NCBI GenBank assembly: GCA_965153355.1
Contig: OZ231126.1
Location: 1,116,001 to 1,180,000 of the forward strand
DNA length: 64,000 nucleotides
Direction: 5' to 3'
Origin: Flaccisagitta enflata
Taxonomy: Eukaryota; Chaetognatha; Sagittoidea; Aphragmophora
Part shown: positions 1 to 29,521 of the stretch, in pieces
Layout: each line of letters begins with the position of its first letter
How positions within the stretch are numbered: the stretch's first letter is position 1
The notes under the pieces: generated by a model
What the model saw: only the letters and a program-made list of their open reading frames with translations
Told to the model about the DNA's origin: nothing
The model's database searches: none
Translations under genes and position numbers: made by a program

Positions 1-385
1 TAAGTTTCGCCTGAAGCAACTTTTACTCTCATCGTGATTTTATTCTCATGTTTTTATCACTCTTTGTCAAGCTTACGGATTTAAGTTTTGTTTTTACCTT
101 TGTTAAGCTATATGGACCTCAATGGAAATAAATCTTAGGATTTTTTTGAGCTTTCCATGGCAATACGGCGATTTCATACATTATCCGTACAAGTTTTATT
201 TTTACACATTGTTCTCGTTTATTTCAATGTACCACCACCTCCTTTGCCAAATACAATACAATACAACGGTGTTTGCATTACTGCTCCTGCCCAACCGTCC
301 GCGACTGGATTGCCGTGTATCCGGCCTTATTTATTTTTGAGTTTCCTCGCTCAGATCTTATATTCATGCGAGTGATTTTCTTCTT
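1..385. other. Intronic or intergenic sequence, no gene seen
   Basis: No coding exon is recognisable. Positions about 265-340 hold a degraded copy of the dispersed hairpin-ended repeat described below, with its 'cctgcccaaccgtccgcgac' block followed by the 'gtgtatccggcctta' end. As the next exons belong to the middle of a channel gene, this is probably an intron of that gene. Confidence 0.5.
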
Positions 386-806
<421 letters not shown>

Positions 807-809
807 CAT

Positions 810-1121
810 ATCGAGTATGAGCGCCTTGCTCAATCATGTACTCAGTTCACGAGCGACGTGTTGGACCTTTGTCCCTCTCTCCTTCAGATCGAGTATGAGC
901 GCCTTGCTCAATCATGTACTTAGTTCACGAGCGACGTTCTCGACCTTTGTCCCTCTCTCCTTCAGATCGAGTATGAGCGCCTTGCTCAATCATGTACTCA
1001 GTTCACGAGCGACGTTCTCGACCTTTGTCCCTCTCTCCTTCAGATCAAGTATGAGCGGCTTGCTGAATCATGTACTCAGTTCACGAGCAATGTTCTCGAC
1101 CTTTGTCCTTCTCTCCTTCAG
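810..1121 (+). repeat. Four 78-bp tandem copies of a channel exon's acceptor edge
   Basis: Copies start at 810, 888, 966 and 1044, and the true exon starts at 1122, so the period is exactly 78 bp. Each unit carries the first 63 bp of the exon (through the Cys of LDLC) and then a 15-bp pyrimidine-rich stretch ending in TTCAG, so a usable acceptor precedes copies 2-5. Because 78 is 26 codons, the array stays open in the channel frame. Even the intron-like part reads as Pro-Ser-Leu-Leu-Gln. Copy 4 differs by conservative codon changes (Glu to Lys, Gln to Glu, Asp to Asn) and has no stop. Splicing to different acceptors, or retention, would add 0-4 in-frame repeats of 26 residues. Confidence 0.9.
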
Positions 1122-8010
<6,889 letters not shown>

Positions 8011-10589
8011 GTAAGTCATTTGATGGTTCACAGACCACAGTCTAATATATCATCAATATTTGGGTATTTGGTAAGTCAGTGGATGGTTCACATCATTATC
8101 ATTTGGGTGTTTGCCTGTTTGGTAAGTCATTAGACGGTTCACAGTCTGATATGTCATCATTATTTGGATATGTGGTAGGTCATTTGATGGTTCACAGTCC
8201 AATACATTATCATCATTTGGGTGTTTGGTAAGTCAATTTAGACGGTTCACAGTCTAATATACAGGGCGTTTCACGCGTTTTGAGGTTTAAAGAATCGATA
8301 TAGCTTTCCTCCTAGAAAAGCTAATTCAAATCTGAAAAAAGGTCTGAGTAGATCTTGAAGTGCAGTTTTTTTATGTCACCAATTTTTTATACCTGCGCTT
8401 TTAGATATGCCCACTATGTAAGTTTGAAAAAAAAACCAACCATATCCAGCCTGCATCTTTAATCTGGATAACTATGGCCAGAAAAAAATCAAACTACTTG
8501 TTTGTTAGTGTTTCACATCCAGGCAATAAGAAAAATATAGCAAAATCCATGACCATGTTGAAGCTCTGCGAAAGATCTTTCTAATGAGACCTTGCTGGTT
8601 GTCATATCTCTATCCATTTAGAAATGGCAGAAGAATGAAGACAGGTGGTCAAGAATTTGGAAAGTGAGTACCACCTAATTTTCATGGGCTATCTTTATTG
8701 TAACATAGGAATTAAATTGGTTCTTGGCTCCATTTTATAGAAAATTCATAGCTCTTTAATTTGCTCATGGATATCGAGTAGCTAAGACAATCCTGAGTTA
8801 CGTAAATGACAAAAACGGAAAGAGCAAAATTTCTCGATGGAAAAAAATTGAAATGAGCATTTTTTTCAATCTGTCAATATTTTCTTCAATATTTTGCCAT
8901 TTCTAAATGAATGAAGCTACAATGTCCAGCAACGTCGCGTTTTGAAATTTTTTTTGCAGAGCTTTTAAACAGTCATGGATTTTCTGTAGTTCAGGCCAAT
9001 AGGTCTACGTTCCTTCAAGCACTGTAATACTTGGATATCACAGCTTGTCAGCATTTTTTCTTTTGATACATGATGTACTGAGCCTAAAATACAAATTTCA
9101 TTATCTTAGCTTGATAGAACCCTTCGCCGAAATCCATTTATCTATCACTACTCCAAAGTGGTTGTGGTGAAAGTGTTGAAGTTTGGTCACTTTGGGCTCA
9201 AAATCGGGCCACTTTGGTTTCGAAATTTGACCCTAAATCCATGAGATTATAAAACTAGAGCTCAAGAGCTAACCAGTGCTGCAATCCGCATATTGCTATT
9301 GTTTTTTGTTCAGATTTGAGAGCTTTTCAAAGATGGAAGGGTATGAAGGTTATTTTACCAGATGAATTTCGTGGTCAATTTTGACATTTTTTTAAATTTT
9401 TGATATATCACCGCTTTGGATAGACAAATTTAGATGAAATTGGTGACCAAATTGAAGAGTTTTTGATGCTCTAACTGAAACTGGTAAAATTTTTGATCAA
9501 TATGTCCCTCAAAAGTTTTGGGAGACTCTAGAAGCAGGTTCTAAAAAGTGAATTTTTTCGCCATTTTGGCCACTTTGGTCAAAAAATTGGGGCACTTCCG
9601 AGATAGAAAAAGACAAAAAATCCATGAGCAAATTAAACTGCAGTGCAAGATGTAGTCAATGGTGCAAATGCCATGTCAATATGTTAAAGCATATAGATTT
9701 GGCAGAGCTTTAAAGATCAGTAGGTATGATAAGATATCATTTTTGGCCATTTTGGGCTCAAACTCGGGCCACTTCACTTATAAATTTGACCCAAAATCCA
9801 TGAAATTATAAAACTAGAGCTCAAGAGCTAACCAGTGGTGCAATCTGCAAGTTGCTATCGTTTTTTGTTAAGATTTGAGAGCATTTCAAAGATGATGGGT
9901 ATGAGTGTTTTTTTACCACATGAATTTGGTGGTCAATTTTGACGTTTTTTACAATTTTTGATATATCTCCGCTTTGGGTGGACATCACCAACTGCGTGAG
10001 CTTTGGCATGGACTTGTAGAGAGCAACGGATTGCGTAGAAAATTCGGAAACCCGTTTTTTGTCACGTTTTGCTATTCCCCAATAGCATCAAAGACACTAT
10101 AGTTACGATTTTTGCATATAACGACTTCGTTTCTGGTCATTACGGTCTATTTAAAGCTATATGAAGCTATCAAAAGCTATTTAAAGCTATTTACAACTAT
10201 TTGAAGCTATTTACAACTGTTTGAAGCTATTTGAAGCTCTTCAAAAATTTTTAAAGCTAGTTAATATACATAAAACGAAATGTCTGTTTGTCTGTCTCTC
10301 TGTCTGTCTGTCTATCTGTCTCACTGTATCTCTGTAGTTATCTCGCTATGAGAGACTGAGACCAAAACTGAGAGAATCATTTCAGCATTTATGTTACGTT
10401 GATGTTATTGAATCTCATGTTAAGCATGTCAGACAATGATTGATCATTCTCAAACTTTTGTCATTTTCTATAAAATTTTTGATTAAAGGGATATAGAAAT
10501 ACTAATATGTAAAAATTTTAAGGAATGAATAATTAAAGTATATGAAACTAGAATTTAAATATAACACCTTAGATATTAAAGGTTGAAAA

Positions 10590-10860
10590 AATTAAAAAAA
10601 AATAGAAGTGGAAAAATTAAAAAGAAAAAAGTCAAAGAAGAAAAAAAGTCAAAAAGGAAAAAAAATTAAAAAAAAAAAAGATAATAAAAAACTAAAAAAT
10701 GAAAAATGAAAAGTCAAAAATGAAAAATAAAAAGTGAAAAATAAAAAAATGAAAAATGAAAAATGAAAAATGAAAAATGAAAAGTGAAAAGTCAAAAATG
10801 AAAAGTAGAAAAATAAAAAATGAAAAGTGAAAAGTGAAAAATGAAGAATGAAAAAAATCA
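10590..10860. repeat. A-rich low-complexity tract (gaaaaatgaaaa)
   Basis: Degenerate GAAAAAT/GAAAAGT repeats inside the fold-back transposon. Phe/His-rich open frames on the minus strand are repeat artefacts. Confidence 0.9.
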
Positions 10861-11394
10861 TTATTAATGGTGAATTTATTATATAGCATTCTTACTATCT
10901 TTAGTTTTGTTTCCAAATGATCACTAAAAATCCATAATGAGTAAAAAAGATGGACAAAAAGTGACAGCAATGACAACAATAATAACGCCTCAAAAAACGC
11001 CATATAAACGCCAAAATGGCGTTACGTTGCCATAGTGAATACCGGAAATAGCGTTACTACAGAAGTCGTTATGCAATGGGTTGGTAGAGAGACAGGAGAT
11101 ACCCTGGAGTGATGTTGTTTTAAACCTTTGATGTAATTCATTTCAGCCCTGCTTTGAATGTTGTTTTCAAGTGTTTGTGCAGGTCTTCCGTTTAAATCTT
11201 TGAGTTCTGAAATGGACTAAGATCCAGATTGATCTGGGCTAACCCTAGATGAGCTTAACTCATCGATTTTTCAGCACTTTTGGCGCAATGCGCCAGTGCA
11301 GCATCTTCCATAAACAAGCAAAAATTTGCCCACCACACTTTCAACTAGTCATCCAAGGATCGCACATGGTCAGCGGAATGATCAGCTGAAGAAG

Positions 11395-11910
11395 TGGGGT
11401 GAGAGCAGGGCAGCGGCCCCAAAGGGCCGATGTCCTGTGGGACACAGGGGTGAATTTCCAGATGTCCTGAGAAGGCCTTTGGGCTTTGGGGCTATTTTCC
11501 ATGTTATTCAATGAGAACAGTGTATTTTTTTCAATATTTTTGTCAATTTTCCATGCTATCGGATCTGAATTCTGCATTTATCTCATAATTCTATCGATTT
11601 TCCTTGTCTTTTAGTAGGGATTTCACATATTTTTAACTTCTGGTAAATTTCCCATGTTATTCAATGGGAATCGCATTTTTGCATTTTTTGTCAATTTTCC
11701 ATGTTATTCAATGGGAATTTTGCATTTCTTCAATTTTCCATGTTATTTAATGGAATTTGAGGCTCAGAAGCTTAAGCGGGGGGACGGACGGACGGATGGA
11801 CGGACGGACGGACGGACGGACGGACATACGTACGGACGGACGGACGTCTGGAAATTCACCCCTGTGTCCTACAGGACATCGGCCCTTTGGGGCCGCTGCC
11901 CAAAAAGCAA
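11395..11910. mobile_element. Nested inverted-repeat element with (GACG)n
   Basis: 'cagcggccccaaagggccga', 'tgtcctgtgggacacagggg' and 'tgaatttccag' at about 11411-11462 recur in reverse complement at about 11849-11905. A (GGAC)n tract lies at 11779-11846. 'ttccatgttattcaatggga' recurs inside. It sits within the 5.2-kb element. Confidence 0.65.
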
Positions 11911-13480
11911 ATGTTTTCTTCATTCAGCTCTCATTTCTAAACGGACAAAGACACAGGAACCAGCTTGGTCTCATTTGATAGATTTTTTGAAGATGCAAAT
12001 TTTGAAAAAAAATCATCTCACTGCGATTAAAATTAAGCAAGTTATGACACTTTAAATCACAATCATAAACTAATTATTCATGGATTTGTGACTGATTTAT
12101 AACTGGCGAAAAAATTCACTTTTTAGCACCTGCTTCAGGAGTCTCCCAAAAATTTTAAGGGTCATAATGATCAAAAATTTTGCCAGATTCAGTTAGATCA
12201 TCAAAAACTCTTCAATTTGGTCACCAATTTCAACCAAATTTGTCCATCCAAAGCGGAGATATATCAAAAATTGTAAAAAATGTCAAAATTGACTACCGAA
12301 TTCATGCGGTAAAAAAAAACCTCATACCCTTCCATCTTTGAAATGCTCTCATATCTTAACAAAAAACGATAGCAACTTGCAGATAGCACCACTGATCAGC
12401 TCTTGAGCTCTAGTTTTATAATCTAATGAATTTTGGGTCAAATTTTCAAAGCAAAGTGGCCCGATTTTGAGCCCAAAATGACCAAACTTACCAAAAAATG
12501 ACATTTTATCATACTCACTGATCTTTGAAGCTCTGCCAAATCTATATGCTTTTACATATTGATATGGCGATTTCACCATTGGTTAGATCTTGAACTGTAG
12601 TTGAATTTGCACATGGATTTTTTGTCTTTTTCTATCTCGGAAGTGCCCAAATTTTTTTGACCAAAGTAGCCAAAATGGTGACAAAATTCACTTTTTAGCA
12701 CCTGCTTCTAGAGTCCCCCCAAAATTTTGAGGGTCATATCGATCAAAAATTTTACCTGATTCAGTTAGAGCATCAAAAAATCTTCAATTTGGTCACCAAT
12801 TTCATCTAAATTTGTTCATTCAAAGCGGAGATATATCAAAAATAGTAAAAAATGTCAAAATAGGCCACCAAATTCACTGATGAAATAACCCTCACACCCT
12901 TCCATCTTTGAAGAGCTCTCAAATCTTAACAAAAAATGATGGCAAGATGCGGATTGCACCACTGGCTAGCTCTTGAGCTCTAGTTTCATAATCTCATGGA
13001 TTTCAGGTCAAATTTCAAAAGCGAAGTAGCTCCACTTTGAGCCCAAAGTGACAAAATTTCAACATTTTCACCACAACCACCTTGGGGAAGTGATGAATAA
13101 AGGGATTTCGGCAAAGGGTTTTATCAAGCTAAGATGATGAAATTTGTATCTTAGGCTCAGCACATCATGTTTCAAAATAAAAAAGGCTGACAAGTAGTGA
13201 TATCCAAGTATTACAGTGCTTAAAGAAACGTACAATAGGTGACCAGGAACTAGTAAAAGAAGTTGTCCATTTTTTTCTTTACCATGTTTAGTTAAATGGA
13301 TAATGTTGTTTACTTTTAACTCCTGTAGCTCCCAAGGTAAAAAGCGCAAATACAAAAAATTGGTGACATAAAAAAACTGCACTTCAAGATCTATTCAGAC
13401 CTTTTTTCAGAATTGGAATAGCTTTTCTAGGAGAAAAGTTATGTCGATTCTTTAAACCTCAAAACGCGTGAAACACCCTG

Positions 13481-13605
13481 TATCATCCTTATTTGGGTAT
13501 TTGGTAAGTCATTTGATGTTTCACAGTCCAATGCATTATCATCATTTGGGTAGTTGGTAAGTCATTAGATGGTTTATAGCCAATATATCAACATCATTAG
13601 AGTTG
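13481..13605 (+). repeat. Tandem copies of exon E donor edge, part 2
   Basis: After the transposon the interrupted unit resumes ('tatcatccttatttgggtat' and a GTAAGT), followed by one more good copy (13519-13571) and a decayed one. Two further GTAAGT donor-like sites lie here. Confidence 0.85.
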
Positions 13606-14845
13606 TATACAAATGTATCCAACCGTCATCCAAATCCCCTAGAAATCACCATTCCCGCAATTTCGGAAATTCACAAATGAGAGGAAAGTTATACCCGATT
13701 TGCGCCCCCCCACCACGTAAATCCATCTAGAAGCCACCTTACCCACTCATACACACTTATCACAGCGCGGATTTGCTACTGTGTCCCATTATTCATCCAT
13801 CGGACCATCTGTCCCACCGTTGGACCACTTGTGTATCGGTCCGACTGATTGTTCATCTGTTGGTCCATCCGGCAATGCTGAAGTTTGTAATTTTGAAACC
13901 CTTGCTGCCAGCCCATCATGAACTGGGAACAGCCGTGCATACTAGAAGTTGTATGCCGCCGCGTTTTTGTTTTTCGATTTTGTTATAATAACAATTTCTT
14001 ATGCTGAATTATAAAGAAAATATAAGCTTAAATATTGAAGAAAGAAAAAAAATCGAAGGAAGGAGTTGTTGTTTGGTTGTCCCTTTCATTAGAAATCATT
14101 TTTGGCTTTCTGCTTAAATCTTAGAAAAAAAAATGCAAAGATTTACCAGTTTTAAAATCAATGAAAGATGCGGGGTAACACCTCTTTTTTAAGATGTCCC
14201 TGTGGCTCTCTTTTTTACACATGCATCCAGTCTTGTCACAAAAAGTTTTAACCACTGCTAGAAAAGACCTCAGCGTTTACTATCCGTTTGGGTGTGTCAA
14301 TATGCAAAACATTAATCCCTGAGAGTATAAGGCTTGGGCATCATGGGGTTACTCATTTAAATGCTTTCACGGTTTTTCTTTATTCTGTCATCTTCCGTTT
14401 TTCCCCAAAAGCCCTGTTTTGCCCCTAATTTGCATAATGTTGTAATCATGTTATCAACTTTTCATTCTTTGCCTTGTATACTGGGGTATTCCAATTATTT
14501 TCAAATGCTGAGCTACCCTCTTTAAAGCTTCACAGAAGTGTCTGGGTTAATCATATCAAATTCAATGAAATAGTAAAATAGTCTTATTTGGTTAATAAAT
14601 TTGTTTCTTGGCAAACGAGAGTGCAGACATTGCATTATATTTCGATCGCGATTAAAATGGTAGCCGATGGAAATTTGGAAAAAGGAAAATGGCAATCGCT
14701 TAAAAATAAACAGACGCATCTTGGTCTCAAACTCAGTCATCACCTGTATTTGACACACCTGAACTTGTCGTTTTGTCTCGCCTCGGGATTACAACTACAA
14801 GCACAAGCAGCTTTAAAAATAAAGCGAATATTGTGATGAAAGAAA
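13606..14845. other. No gene recognised
   Basis: AT-rich sequence without a supportable exon or a clear repeat, apart from a short stretch near 13775-13870 that resembles the (GACG)/(GTCC) part of the dispersed hairpin-ended family. Confidence 0.4.
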
Positions 14846-15326
14846 TTGGGCCTAGGACACTGCTGTCTCACACAAGGTTTGAGACAAGAATGATATAACT
14901 ATGCAGTTTTTTGCATTTTTGCATTGTTAATGAGCATACAAACCAAGAACCATCAAGTAGAAAATCTTTCCTGAGGCGCCTTTTTAAATAAATGAAAAAT
15001 TCAATATTTTTAGCTTCATTTTTTGTAAAAAATCTTTCAGGTCAGTTTAACCTTTTTTTTGACAGTATAATGTTAATCCTGATAAATTTCTGATTCATTT
15101 GATAGGTCGCACTATATGGTTTTCATAAGAAAAATAGAATGTGAAAAATTTATTTCTTATGAAATCCGTATAGTGCACTGTTGATCCTGGGAACCATCAG
15201 GACGTTTTTCATATTACTCCAAGTTTCTCTTCAGTTTGGTTTAGACCACACGGGCATGAATCAGGGTCTTATCAATGAAAAATATTTCATCTGGCTCTTT
15301 TTGAGAAAAATCGCTTTTTTGTAAAA

Positions 15327-15474
15327 ATGTGTTGCATACGCGATATGATGTTGCGTATGCAACATTCAGAAGTTGCATGTGCAACATTGTGTTGCATATG
15401 CGACATCATGTTGCATATGCGACACCCCTATGTCGCATGCGCAACAACGTGTTGCATATGCGACATAAATGTTG
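15327..15474. repeat. Palindromic repeat TGTTGCATATGCGACA, left block
   Basis: About nine 16-bp near-palindromes of the form (T)GTTGCATATGCGACA or GTTGCATATGCAAC, separated by 2-8 bases. Each can form its own small hairpin. Coding frames reading MLHMRH/CATCCI are artefacts. Confidence 0.85.
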
Positions 15475-16003
15475 CAAATACTCACGTACATGTACATGCC
15501 AATACATGTAAGAGGCAAAAAATGGTGTGACTAACCAACAGACCAACCAACAGACTGACCAACCAACAGACCAACCAACCAAACGACAAAGCCGGGTGTA
15601 GAATCCCATAGCACACAACTGAAAAAAAGAATGAAAGCCTCTAATACAATTTTGTATTGACTTTCAGGTGATGATCCAGTAGAACACAGAGTAGTATTAA
15701 GCTTAACATTTTTCCGCCCCCCCCCCCATGACTCCCTAAGAATTTAAATCGAGACTCAGCGCTTAAATGAGACAATCTCAGGACTCTTGATTTGCTCTCT
15801 CAGGGCCCAAATCAGCCCTCTCAGACTGCAAATCAGTCTAATAGAACCTCAAAACTGACTCTAAATAAACTATTCTCCCTTATTGATTGCTTTCCAATTA
15901 CTTGAAATCAATTGTTTGATTCTCTCTCTCTTTCTGTCTTTCTGTCTTTCTATCTCCCTCTCTCTCCGTCTCTGTCTCCCTCCTCTCTCTCTCTCTCTTA
16001 CAC

Positions 16004-16122
16004 ATGTCGCGTGCGCAACACGCTGTTGCATATGCGACAATCGCGTGTCGCATACGCAACATCGTGTTGCACACGCAACATGATGTTGCATATGCGACAT
16101 ATGTGTGTTGCATACGCGACAT
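16004..16122. repeat. Palindromic repeat TGTTGCATATGCGACA, right block
   Basis: Second block of the same near-palindromes ('gtcgcgtgcgcaac', 'gttgcatatgcgac', 'gtcgcatacgcaac'), placed symmetrically in the inverted-repeat element after a (TC)n tract at 15920-16000. Confidence 0.85.
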
Positions 16123-16490
16123 TTTCCCAAAAATGATTTTTCTCTGAAAGAGCCAGATAGAATATTTTTTGATAATAAGATTTTGATTTAGGCACGTGTT
16201 GACCGTAGCAAACTGAAGAAAAACTTGGAGTAATATGAAAAATGTCCTGGTGGTTCCCAGGATCCGCAGTGAGTGTGACCTATCAAATGAATCAGAATTT
16301 TATCAGGATTAACAATATGCTCTCAAAAAATAGGTTAAACCAACCTGAAGAAATTTTTATGAAAAATAAAGCAAAAAATAATGAATTTTTCAGTTATTTT
16401 AAAAAGCGCCTCTGGAAAGATTTTCTACTTGATGGTTCTTGGTTTGTATGCCCATGACCTATGTAAAAATGCAAAAAACCGCTTAGTTAT

Positions 16491-17132
16491 GAAAGTTGGA
16501 CAACATTACTACTCAACCCTACTTTAATAAAGGATGAGAGCCTTTGGAGCTCTCACTGGTGTTTAATCCGGACCCATCACAACTATCCTTTAAATTTCTA
16601 AAGAAATATTCCCTCTTCAGAAATTATCACAAGATTGGTCAAAAGTTATGCCTCATTTAAAAAAAGTCACCAATTTCTGTCTATACATGAGATATGCAGA
16701 CCACAAGAAAACACTTGATAAATATGGCGCGTCGAAGGATACCATATCCATCTGGGCACCTTCTCATACTCCTCATATACCAAAAATAGCAAGAAACTGA
16801 AACTCTCTTCTTCCTGAAACAACCCTTTCAAAAAATCTTATGTCAACCCAAAAATCTGAAATCAAAATTTTTTGTAATATTTCATCCCAATTGTTACAAA
16901 CAAATTACCAAATGATGATGTAGCTATCCAAGGATAATCTAGATATCAAAGGCAATGTTGTTAAAAACCATACCATTGAAGGCAAGAATCGAGAATCAAC
17001 CATATGGGATCGCCGGCATTCTATACCATGGTACTGAAATACCATGGTACTGAAATATATGAAAGTTGGACAACATTACTACTCAACCCTACTTTAATAA
17101 AGGATGAGAGCCTTTGGAGCTCTCACTGGTGT
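16491..17132. mobile_element. 640-bp element with 70-bp direct repeats
   Basis: The first about 70 bp ('gaaagttggacaacattact' to 'ctctcactggtg', 16491-16562) recur almost unchanged at 17063-17132, like short terminal direct repeats. The interior ends in 'gatcgccggcattc' and a doubled 'ccatggtactgaaat'. It interrupts the right arm of the 14.85-17.17-kb element. It is related to 2742-3046. Confidence 0.65.
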
Positions 17133-17481
17133 CATTCTTGTCTCAAACTTTGTGTGAAACAGCAGTGAGGACCTTCAGCAACTTGATGGGCAAAGATGGA
17201 CTAATGTAATCCGGGCCGAAATGTGAGATAGATGATGTTTCATTCGACTCCAAGATATACTGTCATGGACTCATGCAACATGTTCTATCATACAACATGT
17301 ACTATCAAGACTGCGTATTACACTGAATCTAACCAAAAAAACGGAATAGAAATAGGAATTTCATGAAACACGGCTTTATTAGTATTGTATAATCAGTGAC
17401 TTCGAAAAATAGCAGAATCGTATCCAATATGGCAGAAAAACATAAACATTGTAAAGAGCACCCGCAATCAATTCACTTTAA

Positions 17482-17622
<141 letters not shown>

Positions 17623-17743
17623 AAAGTGTTATGTCATGAAAGAGTTCAATACGCCTTCAACAGTGCGATAGCGACAATAGCCAGTAATCTAAATCAATTT
17701 ACGGTAACCCGTCGCCGTAGTCGTGTGAGATACCCACACATTT

Positions 17744-17930
17744 CTAGTTGCGGACACGCAACTCTATAAGAGGCTTTGCCCGTCTGTCCGTCCGTCCGTC
17801 GGTTCGTCCATGAACAAGCGTTTTAGTTTTTTGTGTCTCTTTGTGTGTGGGGGAGGGGGGGGTGTGAACGGGGGTTGTACGCCCCTGCCCACCCGTTCGC
17901 AACGATACTGTGACCCTGCGTCACTTGTCT
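17744..17930. mobile_element. Dispersed hairpin-ended repeat, reversed copy
   Basis: Begins TAGTTGCGGACACGCAACT (a hairpin with 7-bp arms), then 'aagaggctttgcccgtctgt', GTCC repeats, 'cccctgcccacccgttcgca', and ends 'gaccctgcgtcacttg'. Same subfamily as 5258-5455. Confidence 0.75.
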
Positions 17931-18140
17931 TCTTTCGATTTGATACAAATAGAAATTCTTGGGTGATGAGTGCTGCCCAAAAGTATATTTAGACTGTTGA
18001 TATTTGATGGAGCGAAACAAGCTTTGTACTATTAAGTTAGTTGTGGCACAACCAAAAATTGATAAACGAGTGAAAAAAAAGTACCTCGAAACGACAAAAT
18101 CGAGCGCAACAAAACAGCGGCCGAACGTCTCCTTCATTTT

Positions 18141-28802
<10,662 letters not shown>

Positions 28803-28877
28803 CTCGAAGGATTTTTTTGATGATTACCTCGAAGTTTTTGATGCTTTATGACTGGTGGCAAAATTGGTGCTCACCTT

Positions 28878-29008
<131 letters not shown>

Positions 29009-29521
29009 CTGTTGTTGATGGTGGTGAAATTGTTTTTCTTTTTTGTGACACTTTTTCATTGCTGTAGGAGGAAGAGAAAAAAACGAAAACGGATGAATGC
29101 AGCGCTGATTGACAACGAATTTGACAGAGCGAATTACACTCTTTTCAGACCAGTAAAATTTTTCTGAGGCTGGGACGTCATCAAATTTTTGCCAATTGTG
29201 GCTAAAATGTTCTTAATATATCCTTAATATTCATTATTATTCTAAAACACTAGAAGATATAGGTATTGTACTGATTTATTTGTATTTGTCTGAAAATGAA
29301 CACATTCAATGTATGAAATGAAATGGCCATTTTTTTCTATTTTGAAACCACTTTTCATAATATTTCCTCTCAAAAAGAATTGAAATTCAGAATGAAAAAT
29401 GATTTTTTTTTGAAAAATTGAGGCTGAAGCTTGTTCTTAAAATGTCCATGAATTTTTTTTTGAATTTCAGCCTCATGTCCTTATGAACTTTGTCCTTACA
29501 CAATGAAAAGAGTGTACAAAC

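Larger units (their letters stand above)
8262..13480. mobile_element. 5.2-kb fold-back transposon with TA target duplication
   Basis: Left end CAGGGCGTTTCACGCGTTTT (8262) is mirrored by AAAACGCGTGAAACACCCTG (ending 13480). TA flanks both sides (8260-8261 and 13481-13482). The site lies inside one unit of the exon E edge array, which resumes in register. The inverted arms are long and patchy, roughly 8262-10000 and 12110-13480, sharing 'atataaaactagagctcaag'-like, 'gatatatc' and 'ccactttgg' blocks. The middle is AT-rich with a smaller nested inverted-repeat element. No long transposase frame is visible, so it is non-autonomous or decayed. The CAGGGYGTTTCA end is shared with the 776-bp element at 39081. 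Confidence 0.85.
14850..17172. mobile_element. Inverted-repeat transposon (about 1.7 kb) carrying a 640-bp insertion
   Basis: Long inverted arms: about 14850-15320 mirrors about 16125-16490 plus 17133-17172. Shared blocks include 'ctgtctcacacaaggtttga', 'cataca.accaagaaccatc', 'tgttaatcctgataaa.ttc' and 'gatcctgggaaccatcagga'. The right arm is split at about 16490/17133 by another element. The centre holds two stretches of a palindromic GTTGCATATGCGAC repeat and a TC tract. No transposase frame is seen. Confidence 0.75.
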
